NCBI GenBank assembly: GCA_029255685.2
Contig: CM055320.2
Span: 40,239,927 to 40,303,926, forward strand
DNA length: 64,000 bases
Source of the DNA: Silene conica
Taxonomy: Eukaryota > Streptophyta > Magnoliopsida > Caryophyllales > Caryophyllaceae
Reading direction: 5' to 3'
The stretch's first letter is position 1. Each line of letters starts with the position of its first letter. Both the position numbers and the translations under genes were made by a program. This document shows positions 11,990-21,602 of this stretch, one piece after another. The notes beneath the pieces were generated by a model. That model worked only from the letters and a program-made list of their open reading frames with translations. It did not search any database and had not been told where the DNA came from.

Positions 11990-11994
11990 ATCTG

Positions 11995-12546
11995 TGTAAC
12001 ACCCCAAGAGTATGAGAGTAAAGTTGTCCCACATCGGTAGAATGTGAGGCTTGTGATATGTTTATAATAACTTCCACCCACCACTTAGTAACAAGGCCTT
12101 GTGCTTTTGGGCTTAAGTGAGGACAATTAACGAGCCCAAAAGTGCACACCCATCTTATTGGGTTTGTGTTACGACTGTAGTGGGTTGGGTTGTTACAAAT
12201 GGTATCAGAGCGACCCTGCGACCGTGTGGTGAGCCTGTGGTCGGGAGTACCCGGGTCACACACCTAGCGGGGAGGATTCTGGCCCTAGTTGTGGTCAAGT
12301 TTGAGGCACAACGAGGACGTTGTGTTCTTTAAGTGGGGGAGTTTGTAACACCCCAAGAGTATGAGAGTAAAGTTGTCCCACATCGGTAGAATGTGAGGCT
12401 TGTGATATGTTTATAATAACTTCCACCCACCACTTAGTAACAAGGCCTTGTGCTTTTGGGCTTAAGTGAGGACAATTAACGAGCCCAAAAGTGCACACCC
12501 ATCTTATTGGGTTTGTGTTACGACGGTAGTGGGTTGGGTTGTTACA
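11995..12546 (+). mobile_element. TRIM element 2, complete
   Basis: 552 bp, TSD ATCTG (11990-11994 and 12547-12551). LTRs 11995-12198 and 12344-12546 begin TGTAACACCCC and end GTTGTTACA. PBS TGGTATCAGAGC starts at 12200; a purine tract AAGTGGGGGAG precedes the second LTR. Same family as TRIM 1 but opposite orientation. Confidence 0.93.
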
Positions 12547-12585
12547 ATCTGCCAGTCTCATAATGCTACCGGAAAGCAGAGGGCT

Positions 12586-12618
12586 GGTCGACCGACCGAG
12601 TGTTGAGGTCGGCCGACC
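12586..12618. repeat. Motif pair in G interior, right of TRIM 2
   Basis: GGTCGACCGACC at 12586 and GGTCGGCCGACC at 12607, 21 bp apart. With TRIM 2 and its duplicated 5 bp removed, this pair lies 51 bp after the copy at 11978. Confidence 0.85.
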
Positions 12619-12959
12619 GTATTCCTGTACAGTAGCTTTCTTTTCTTTCGGAAGTTACTTGTATCAACCAAGTTAATCTTCCCCAAACCTGAAATACAGT
12701 ATATATGCGCCAAAAACATGCGCGAAAAACCAGAATCCAGGTCTAACTGTCTTAACTACGCAACAAAAGCTAAATTGTCCTAAAAAACTTAAAGCAAGCA
12801 AACTAGAAAGTCTTACCAAAACAAAAAAATTATCTTTAGAAAAACAGAAACGAGCAAAAAGAAGAAGTCATCCGCGAAGGATTCGGCGTTTCTTTGACCA
12901 AGGGCTCTAACTACAGGCTACTCCTTCAGCTATGGTGATTCGGGTAGATGAGTTTCTCT

Positions 12960-13622
12960 TCACCGTGTAGATAGGTGGGTCATCATCCATAGCTCTAGCC
13001 ATCCATTTCCCGGGGTTGTCGACTCCCAAGTCGTGGGTCGACACCTTCCTCGACTTCTTCTTCTTAGGGCTCTTTTCTTCAACCAATCGTTCTCTACATC
13101 ATTTGATCGAGTAAGTGGTACTACTCGATCGAGAACATCTCTCTTCCTACCGCCTATAGACTCTGTCACTAGTGTCGCAATTTCTGGAGCATCCAAATCA
13201 GCCTCCTGAGCAAGAGATTCACCTGCACATGCCTCAAAACACATCAAAGCCTCCGAAGGATCCTTTGTAAAGGATCCTTGTGCAGAACATTCACTAATAT
13301 TATAAAAAACATCAGAAATGTCAACAAATGAATCCTGCACAAAACAAGGTTCATTAACCGAAGGTTTAAACATGCCAGGAACATGTTCATTACTAACACC
13401 TACAAAAATAGGTTGGTCAGTCAAGGGGTGAATTCCTAGCTCATCAGCGGTATCTAAGTCCAAGTCAGTGTCATCAACGGGGAGGGAGAGGGAATCAAGT
13501 AACCTATCATTCTCATCCTTAAGAATGAGCGACTCTTCAGTATTGGGTGTGATAGGATCACACTCAACAGGAATATCTGGGTTACTAAAAACCAACGCCC
13601 TCATACCTCTTTGTATCTCCAC
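12960..13622 (-). pseudogene. Unknown ORF of element G
   Basis: 220 aa, acidic in its first two thirds, no family recognised. Near residues 160-175 it has the phrase LDRVVPLTRS, encoded by the 13102/13124 palindrome pair. The same LDR...TRS phrase recurs in the gag-protease region of Z, so this probably represents the C-terminal gag or spacer part of an Athila-like polyprotein. It overlaps the gag-core ORF upstream in another frame, which suggests a frameshift in a decayed polyprotein. Confidence 0.5.
13102..13133. repeat. CTCGATCGAG-type pair inside the G ORF
   Basis: TTTGATCGAG at 13102 and CTCGATCGAG at 13124, 22 bp apart: the same motif and spacing as in the gag region of Z. Confidence 0.75.
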
Positions 13623-13899
13623 TGGCTAGGATTAGGTGTTTGAGAAGCTCCCATTGCTTCACATAGGGTAGGTCGAGAAAATCTGATCCACAATTTCTCT
13701 CAATCTCGATCAAGGTCTTACCAGTAACTCCATCATAAAAGATACGACAAACTTCCCCAATACTAATAGGATAGTCAGATTGAGAAAGGAAAGAGGTTAA
13801 TCTATCACAATAGATATACAAAGGTTCATGCTCGAGTTGTAGGAAAGGGGCGATGGTCATGACAGCGAGAGAAAAAGGGAAAACATAAACAAAAAACAA
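13585..13899 (-). pseudogene. Athila-like gag core fragment of element G
   Basis: 104 aa, beginning about 20 nt after the PBS. The stretch from EHEPLYIYCDRL to VKQWELLKHL follows the pattern of the plant Athila gag core: E-[SP]-[LF]-Y...RL, then a hydrophobic FYDG block, then a Trp-Glu-Leu block. The full gag would be several hundred residues, so this is a remnant. Capsid function is inferred from this pattern only. Confidence 0.55.
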
Positions 13900-13916
13900 A
13901 AAACACTGGTGTCACC

Positions 13917-13934
13917 TCCCCGGCAACGGCGCCA
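13917..13934 (-). promoter_or_regulatory. tRNA-Asp primer-binding site of G
   Basis: On the minus strand TGGCGCCGTTGCCGGGGA, complementary to the 3' end of plant tRNA-Asp, five bases from the LTR end. Confidence 0.85.
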
Positions 13935-13939
13935 AAATT

Positions 13940-15671
13940 TGATGCCCGTCGTTGAGGGAACCAAAAATAAGATTTATAATTTCCTAGCTTTGACTATAAA
14001 TAGTGAAAGTCAGGGTCGAACCACAGAGAGGTGGGGAATGTTTATTGTTTGATGTCAATGTTTTAGGGGTAACAAATTGGGAGTTTTAGGTTGGTTGTCA
14101 CTAAGTCTAGAATTAAAGATAGCAATAAAACAAGAAAATAAGAATGAAATAAAACTTATAGTAAAAGGGATGCTAGGATGTTCGGGTAGTAAATAGCTAC
14201 GATGGTGTAAATCCTAAGTCAACATGTATTGCAGTCGCGTAAGGGGTGTAACATATCCTTTCGGTCTATGGTACCTAATAGCTCCTTTCGGCCTTTGCTA
14301 TTAGTTCCCAGGTCTCACAATTATTGGGTGTCAACAATAAGGGTGATTCCTAATTTCTAGGTCACATACCTTTCAGTCTTAAGTAACCTAGTCGTCTTAA
14401 AGCGTAAACCAATGCCCTTCCCGTATCTTTCAATCTTGGGTAAGTCATTACTAACATCCTACAAGTCTCCTTTCAGTCTCATTGTAGGTTATTATAGTTT
14501 ACGAATTAAAATAGTCTGAAAACATACGCGCGTCGGTCGATCGAGCAGCTAGTCCAGTCGGCCGACCAAGACCTCGGTCGACCGACCAGTTAAGCCGGTC
14601 GACCGACCAGAGGTCTGCTACAGTCGGTCTCGGAATTCGCACTATCTACGCATATTTACTCCCTACATCCTAAAATATGTAATCAGCTACTCATGAATAT
14701 TGAAACGATAATGGAAACAGTAATAAACATGGAATTTATAATGAACATTAATCTAAACATGCAATAACAACAAAGGCTTTTGGGATTCTAACGTAAACCG
14801 GATACTAGCAATTCTAAGATAAGAACAATATTAAAACTGAAATTAAGAGAAGAATTACCACAGTAGGAATTAGGGCAGAAAGAACAAAAGCTTTATTGAA
14901 TCCGTGCGGAAAGATTAATGAACAAAGAACAAAACTAAAGAAAAGTATTGTGGTGAATTGAGAACTAAAAATAAAAGATTAAACTTATTGTTGCAAAACT
15001 AGGTAATTAACTTATTCTAAAACTGAATGATAAACTTGATGCCTAACCATAATCACGAATTAGGTCTTAAGTAGGCGGAAATAAAGAGTTTCCTAATGAC
15101 CTAATCACTTGAATGGGCTTTGCGGAAATTTCTGAGTCTGCGCTGTGGTCGACCGACCATGTGATGAGGTCGGTCGACCTCATGTCGGGCTTGGTGGACT
15201 TCTGACGAATTCTGCAGCGCGCGTCGATCCTAAAACAACTGCCATTTCTTGTTACTCATGAAATTAAGGCGATTCTCGCAGCGTTGGAAAGCTAAGAGGA
15301 TAAGCTTTTACCTCCAACTGGAATCACTCCATTATCAGCTCTAGAACTCAAGATATAGCCATTTGAAACAGGCTGCAATATCGTGGATCGATTCTTTGCT
15401 TTTTTAGAGCTTGTAAACTATATGCACCTTTGCTTATGCTATCTTCAGGTCTTGAAATGTGCGCTAGGCTTCGTTCCTTCATGTCCTTAGCCATAAAAAT
15501 CACTTGAGGACGGATTTGGTTTGAAATCGCCTCTTTTCCGCATAATTCTGCAAAATAGCATAAAAATACGAAAGTAGACAAAAGTTGGGAAATAAAGGCT
15601 AAAACATCGTAAATGAGCTCTAAAATGCGTGTGAAAATAGATGTATAACATTATAAAATAGACACGCATCA
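13940..15671 (-). repeat. LTR of G (5' LTR in element orientation)
   Basis: 1732 bp, partner of 7963-9698. Carries the palindrome cluster at 14535-14608 and the pair at 15147-15179. Confidence 0.92.
14535..14608. repeat. Phased palindrome cluster, G LTR (right)
   Basis: Motif starts 14535, 14556, 14576, 14597: spacings 21, 20, 21, identical to the partner LTR. A further inverted pair starts at 15147 and 15168 (21 bp). Confidence 0.85.
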
Positions 15672-15676
15672 ACCAT

Positions 15677-15983
15677 GTAGAATTTTCTTGCTCACTTGTG
15701 TTTTATGCTTGGAAACTGTAGGGTCACCAACTCACCATCAGGATGATATATTTAGAAATACAATTGTATTTGTCTCTGGTATGAATATTGTTGAATAAAC
15801 AATGACATTAATTTATTTACAGTATAAATTAATGAGAATAGAATATAATAGTACGTTTTAATTGGTTACCTTTTAGGTTCTGTGTCTAGATGAGGAGTTA
15901 CTTTGTGCTGAGTATAGTTGGGTGTATGGTTTCCGTAGGTACGGGTGAACTTCCGGACGAACTTCGTTTTAAAAGAGGAAGAC
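15677..15983. other. Flank between G and W
   Basis: The first bases complete the long-TIR MITE arm; the rest is A/T-rich DNA with no recognised gene or repeat. Confidence 0.5.
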
Positions 15984-16343
15984 TGTAATACCCATATTTT
16001 ATATCTCGTAATAATAAATTATTAATATAATTAATTTGACTGGACATACCTTATATTTAATAAGTACCCAAACATGATATATATTTAAATATGACAATCA
16101 TGAACAAGGCTTGAATAGTACGTCAAAACATGTGAAAACAGCATAGATCATCATGTGAAACATAATCACAGTCAACGTATGAACTATTATCAAAACGGAT
16201 AATCAACCAAGTGAATGACTCAGCGGCCAACAAGTAGGTGGCATGTTCACTCACACAAACAACAACCAAATGATCGACTCAGCGGCCAACAACGAGGTGG
16301 CATGACCAATCAAACACATAACACACAAGAATAGAATGAACGC
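15984..16343. mobile_element. Element W, left piece of a large LTR
   Basis: Starts TGTAATACCC and shares with V (19527 onward) the tandem GACTCAGCGGCCAACA/GGTGGCATG block (two copies, about 16216-16310). It breaks off at AACGC, where Z inserted, and resumes at 61841. The true right end of W is outside the window, so solo LTR versus full element is undecided. Confidence 0.75.
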
Positions 16344-17708
16344 TGATGTGTGCATTTCTTATAGACTTTTTAGGCCTTTTCAGCACACATTTCTATGCTT
16401 ATTCCGTAGTATTTTGCAACAAATATCCCCCGATTAGTCTACTTTGGTTTGTCTTGTGCTAATTGCAGATTGAGCCGGAGGAGATCATAATCAAGCCTAG
16501 AACATGTCCTTATGCATATATTTTGGAGAATATTTGAGTCGGAGATTGTTACTACCGTTTTGAGATGTGCATAGGAGCAATGAAAGTCTATCAAGCGAAG
16601 GAAGAACTTCAATTTGCTAGTGCCTACTTTGAGGAGCCATATCTCGCGTTCTACAAAATATAATCAGGTTATTCCAATTGGAGATGAAAGATTATTCTCT
16701 TAGCTTTCCAACGCCACCAGCAAGAACGTTTGATTTAAGCGAGTAAAGAAGAAATGACAGCCATTTGAAATTCAGTGCGTAGTGCAGGAAATACGCGCTG
16801 AGAAGTGCTCGATCGAGTACTTTATTTGTTCGATCGAGAGCTTTTCTTCTCGATCGAGAGCTTTTTCTTCTCGATCGAGAAGTTGCCTGACTGTTGCGTT
16901 GCTCTATTCGCGTCATCATCTGTTCAGAAATTGTTAACAATTCGTGAACAGGAAAAATCATTCCTTCTCATTCAAAAAATCACAAAAAATCTGCTACCTT
17001 TCTTTCTTATTTTTGGATTAGGTTTTTGTTACTTTTCTCTATTACTCGGATCAGATTATTACTCTTTCTTCCATTGTTCTACTACTTGTTTTCGGTACTT
17101 TCTTCTCTAATCTTTATTTCATTTTCCTTCTTTTTCTGTAATGTTGTTAATCATGCGTAGCTAATTTTTATGCTAGGATTTAGGGTAGCCATGGCGTAGG
17201 ATGGATTTTTAGTTTAGGATACCCGTAATTTGGTTTGTATGTATCCGTCGCATATAATATGTGTTAATTGTTTGAGTCGACGCGCTTAATTGACTGTTTA
17301 GAAACCCTCTTGACCTGGATCGGAAGATTGGTATAGGGGTAGTTCTGCGACGATTATTAGGACCGAACTAATGAGGCCGGAAGCTAAGTTAGTATACTCT
17401 TAGGGCGAATAGCGGGCCGGAAGGACCTTTTCACTACCCACAGACCGAATTTAGGGTGTTTTATGACTATTAGTTCAGACTTTAGTAGCCATCGACGATC
17501 CTAGTGCTTTCTCTATCTGTTCTATTTCCCTTTTTCTCGTAGTTTTTAAAAATTCAAATCAACAAACCCCCAATTTTGTGACATTCTGACAAACCATTTT
17601 AAACAGATACTTAACAATTTAGCCTCCTTGTGGAGATCGACCCTACTTACCGCTGACTTCTGTCAGTAGTATTAGGTTTTTATTTTTGGTACAAAAACGA
17701 CGGTATCA
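16344..17708 (+). repeat. 5' LTR of Z
   Basis: 1365 bp, TGATGTGTGC...GGTATCA. Four CTCGATCGAG-type sites at 16808, 16829, 16849, 16870. Confidence 0.93.
16808..16879. repeat. Phased palindrome cluster, Z 5' LTR
   Basis: Motif starts 16808, 16829, 16849, 16870: spacings 21, 20, 21 bp, the same steps as in the G LTR although the motif differs. Confidence 0.9.
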
Positions 17709-17713
17709 AATTT

Positions 17714-17731
17714 TGGCGCCGTTGACGGGGA
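17714..17731 (+). promoter_or_regulatory. tRNA-Asp-type primer-binding site of Z
   Basis: TGGCGCCGTTGACGGGGA, five bases after the LTR; one mismatch to the tRNA-Asp complement seen in G. Confidence 0.85.
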
Positions 17732-17930
17732 GGCGACGCTTTTTATCTGTTTAATTTTGTCTGTTTTTCGCCTCAAGGGAAGGCTAAGTACCTTGGGGTT
17801 GTTCTTATCTTTTTCTTTAGTGCTGTTTTGATAGGCCACAGGTTTATTAGACAGGCTATAGAGGGAGATTTTCGAAGGGAACGCTTGAGTACCTTCGATC
17901 CCTTTTGCCAAGATGACGTCCATATCTTGA

Positions 17931-19526
17931 TTGATTGCTCAGTTCGAAGCCCAAGCTGAAAAATCCGTTGATTGGGAGAGGAAGGAATCTTGGGGTTTTG
18001 GAAATTACTACATTGCTCCTACGCCACAACCAGTACCACAACAAACCCCTCCACCTGCTGAAAATAATGAGTTCGCTGAAATAGTTCAGATGGTAGAGGT
18101 ATTGGCATTAAGGGTACAAGCAAGCAACTCCTACACTATCCCTCTTGAGCAGTTGTAGGCCCAAGTGAATGAATTGAGCAAAGGAACTGAGTGAGAGGAG
18201 GCTGATTCAAGAACATCGAGGAGTAATTTTCTCGATCGAGTATCTGACAGTACTCGATCGAGCAATTTGGAGGACAAACCTCTCGATCGAGCTACTGAAA
18301 ATGCTCGATCGAGCAAGTACGAGGAAAAAGACCTCGATCGAGTAAACAAAAATACTCGATCGAACGGAAGAGAGGTTACAATCCTCGATCGAGTAGATGA
18401 AAGTACTCGATTGAGGACTCCTGATGACGAGGCTTTCTTTCGACTATTCTCCGATGCTCAACCGAGTAGTTTTACCGATCGATCAGTTCCTCACCCACAA
18501 TGGTTGCTGCCACACCGAGGATTTCTGGACCGCTTACGGGCTCTCGACGTCATGGCTCACTACGATGAGATGATAACTCAGGTTCCCACTTATGCTAATT
18601 TTATTTCTCAAATTAATTTGTCTAGGAAGGATACTAATGAGTCGGTAATGAACGTAGCCATGAGTGAAGAGTGTAGCACGCTTCTTAGGAAGGGGACCCA
18701 CCCTATAATGTCTGACCCAAGTCATTTTTCTATTTCATGTTCTATAGGAACCCAATCGTTCGATAATGCTTTGTGTGACCTCGATTCTAGTGTCAACATC
18801 TTACCTTTACCTCTAGCAATGCAATTAGGATTGACTAAGTTTGTGCGCGCTAGAATGACCATCCAGTTGGCTGACTACTCTTATGTTAAAGGTCAAAGGA
18901 GCTTTACATTATTTACCTGTTAGGATCGGGAACTTCTATATTCCCGTAGACTTCGTTGTTCTAAACATACCCGAGGACCGCAATGTTCCCATTATTTTGG
19001 GAAGACCATTTTTGTGCACTGCTGGTGCAATTGTAGATGTCGGGGTTGGGACACTTATCTTTCAGGTCGGGGGAGAGGATTTGGTTTTTACTAAGTCTGA
19101 TGACCCTAGGGAACCCATATCTATCGTACCTTGCGATGATATCCCTCTTGTAGAGCCCGTTGCCATTTCGTCTGAGCCACTTTTTGAGTCACATATCATT
19201 GCTATTGTTATGAGGCTTCCGCCCCATTCTGGGAGCAAATTGGAGAAACATCTCCTTGTTTCTCTTTCTGCATGTATTGACGAGTTCAATGAACCAGGAG
19301 GTTTGATGGGTGCTCCTAGCGTGTTATATGGAACTACATGGATAGATGATCCAGGAGGAGGTGTTGATAAGGCTATGCCGTTGAGAAAGAGGATGCGTGA
19401 TGAGCTGAAAGTTTGGGAGCCTGGTGCTGTGTGGAGCTCCCATTTTTCAGTTGCCAAGCTTTGGAGGCTGGATGTTGGCTTGACAATTGCCGAAGCTACC
19501 GCATTCAGTCAGAAGCCTTATAGAAG
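17931..19526 (+). pseudogene. Z gag-protease remnant, interrupted by V
   Basis: Reads as the C-terminal gag and protease of an Athila-type polyprotein. The gag core is missing. 17931-18155 is a Pro/Gln-rich segment ending in a stop, with a second stop shortly after. 18267-18923 includes four 17-residue repeats of the form LDR...TRS, then a retropepsin region in which CDLDSSVNILPL replaces the usual CDLGASVNLMPL. A frame change near 18883-18923 leads into 18883-19526, with IPVDFVVLNIPEDRNVPIIL and GRPFL, the protease C-terminus typical of the family. V cuts the frame at 19526; it resumes at 58348 and stops at 58370-58372. Active protease is unlikely because of stops, the frameshift and the altered catalytic loop. 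Confidence 0.75.
18231..18415. repeat. Phased palindrome array inside Z gag
   Basis: Eight CTCGATCGAG-type sites start at 18231, 18253, 18282, 18304, 18333, 18355, 18384 and 18406: strict alternation of 22 and 29 bp (51-bp period, 17 codons). Two copies carry one substitution each (18355, 18406). Spacers are diverged. Confidence 0.95.
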
Positions 19527-20338
19527 TGTGACACCCCGTGATATTACATAAAAATACACAAGAAACTTGCAGCGAAAATACGGTATTTTAAAAACTTTCG
19601 ACATATACATAAATAAAACTTAATCGCGGAATATCAAAACATCGCGTAAGATTAAAACCAAAGAAAGAATATAACTTATACACGATAATTTAAAAGAACA
19701 AGGGATAAGGTATCCCTCGATAGCAAGTAAACTAAAACTAAGCTAATCGTAAGTAGGTAATTGTCGAATAATCAACAATGCTCGCTAGCCACACGTCTTC
19801 CCCAAACAGCACCAACCTACATACATGAAACATGTACGCCACAGTCAGTGGGGAGTTACTCGAGGTTCTCCCAGCCACTTTTTGTCAGAAAACACGTAAA
19901 AGGTAAAACGATACAACGTATACATCTGAACATGCATATACAATGATAAGTAATTAAATATGACATATTCAAATATGACAAGCATGAACCAACACGTGAA
20001 TCACAATCAAAGTCGTCATGTGAACTATATCAAACGGATAATTAACCAATTGAATGACTCAGCGGCCAACACTTGATGGCATGTTCATACACACAAACAA
20101 CAAGCAAGTAATTGACTCAGAGGCCAACACTAGATGGCATGGCTAATCACAGAACATACAAGAGTAGAATGAACGCCGTCAGAGAACATAACCGTTACCA
20201 CTGACCGCTAGGTCGCATAACCACGACACTAGCTATCGGGATGCATAACCACGTAACCGACTCTATGTATAGTGCATAATCGACAACTATATGCCTAAGA
20301 CCTGGCCAGACCTCTCGATGTAATAACCTACACCGAAC

Positions 20339-21602
20339 TGAAGGGAACTCGGGTAGTCTTACTAGCTAGTTCGAAATATATAGTCTTACTAATTTTACTA
20401 ATTAATTAATCTCATATTAATTTATACTTAAGATCTTATGCATGCAACAACATATGCGGAATAATAACGGAAAGGGCCTTACAAACGGTCCAAATAAGTG
20501 CTAGGACGATCCTCCACGGAGCAACCAAAATAACTTGCCTCCTTTACGTTGCACCCATGACCTACCCTTAAACACCGCAGACCGAACCCGAGCTAGGAGA
20601 CGGAATTGGGTTATGTTAAAACCGTGTACTAATAATAATATTATTAGTATGCTACAAATATTATCTAAGTAATATTTAGAGGTTATTGTATTTTGTTTCT
20701 CACACTAGAATAAAAATACAACATTAGGATTAGTCTTTTAATATGTGAGGTATCACATATATAAAGAGAATGGCAATTGTTGGGGTGTTGTGTTTTAGGC
20801 GTGAGGTTCTCAACAAAGAGAGGAATCACTTAGCTTTTTAGTCTAACCATAATATATAGGCATGCATACCTATTAATAGGTTCAAGACTATCCTTATGAT
20901 TGTGTTTGTAAGACCATAATTTAAACAAATTTGTTCTTCTATTACACACAATCACACGCCACATGCATTCATAAAATGGACTTTCATTTTACAATTTGTA
21001 ATTTGTACAATTGTATAATATGTAACATCCTATGTGACATTATTCAATTGTATTAATTTAAAATATATTTATCATATAAATAATATTTCTAAATTAATTA
21101 AATCATATTTAACAACTTATTTTAGTAATTCGTAATTACCGTCCCAACAAATGGTTATCAAAATAATCGTCAATACGATATATTTACAACGTTTGTTATA
21201 ACCATGAACCATTCATTATACTAACTTCGATATTTCTAAATTATCGATTAATATTTGACAATTGACACATTTCAATTTCAAATATAAATCTTACTTTAAG
21301 ATTCAACCTCTAACTTCTCGATACACGGTTTTAAGAAGATCAATCAATCCGTATCATATACAATTGATTAATATATTATTTAAGGGGTCTGTCCTATAGG
21401 TGTGACCTAAAGGGATCAACTGACTACCACCGTCATACGACAGTAATGTTAAACTCTAGTCAGCCAATCATTACCGATTAATGTTGGTCAGTTGACTAAA
21501 TCAATATTGGATCGTCCCTTGCATATTCATTTCATAAGATTTATGACAATGATTTTTATCACTGTCGTGATCGCACTATTGTTGAGGACACATTTCCCAA
21601 CA
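20339..21602 (-). repeat. LTR of X (3' LTR in element orientation)
   Basis: TG...CA, 1264 bp, near-identical to 35615-36871. Carries the conserved hairpin at 21416-21495. Confidence 0.92.
21416..21495 (-). promoter_or_regulatory. Conserved LTR hairpin, X
   Basis: Arms TCAACTGACTA (21416) and TGGTCAGTTGA (21485) enclose the CATTA...TAATG and TTGACATTACTG-type core shared by all Copia LTRs here; one stem mismatch in X. Confidence 0.65.

Larger units (their letters stand above)
10454..11994. other. G internal, non-coding, with purine-rich tract
   Basis: No real gene. 10960-11045 is almost pure pyrimidine (purine on the element's coding strand); a similar tract lies at a comparable distance from the 3' LTR in Z. 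Palindrome pairs occur at 10910/10931 and 11957/11978. Overlapping ORFs on both strands near 11448-12263 mainly read across a TRIM LTR and are artefacts. Confidence 0.6.
7963..15671 (-). mobile_element. Element G: Athila-like LTR retrotransposon, non-autonomous
   Basis: Flanked by 5-bp duplications ACCAT (7958-7962 and 15672-15676). LTRs of 1736 and 1732 bp start TGATGCCCGTCG and end CGCATCA on the plus strand. On the minus strand a tRNA-Asp PBS follows the right-hand LTR, and a purine-rich tract (9699-9720) abuts the left-hand LTR. The interior of about 4.2 kb holds a gag core and an unknown ORF but no protease, RT, RNase H or integrase, so it needs enzymes in trans. Two TRIMs are inserted. 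Its PPT, PBS and LTR ends resemble element Z. Confidence 0.9.

Noticed and set aside
11448..12263. 271-aa minus ORF and overlapping plus ORFs
   Set aside because: Runs through a TRIM LTR and low-complexity DNA; matching peptides recur wherever the TRIM LTR occurs.
18231..18415. CRISPR-like array of short repeats
   Set aside because: Repeats are only 10 bp and palindromic, spacers are coding and alternate 12/19 bp; plant context and retrotransposon location exclude CRISPR.
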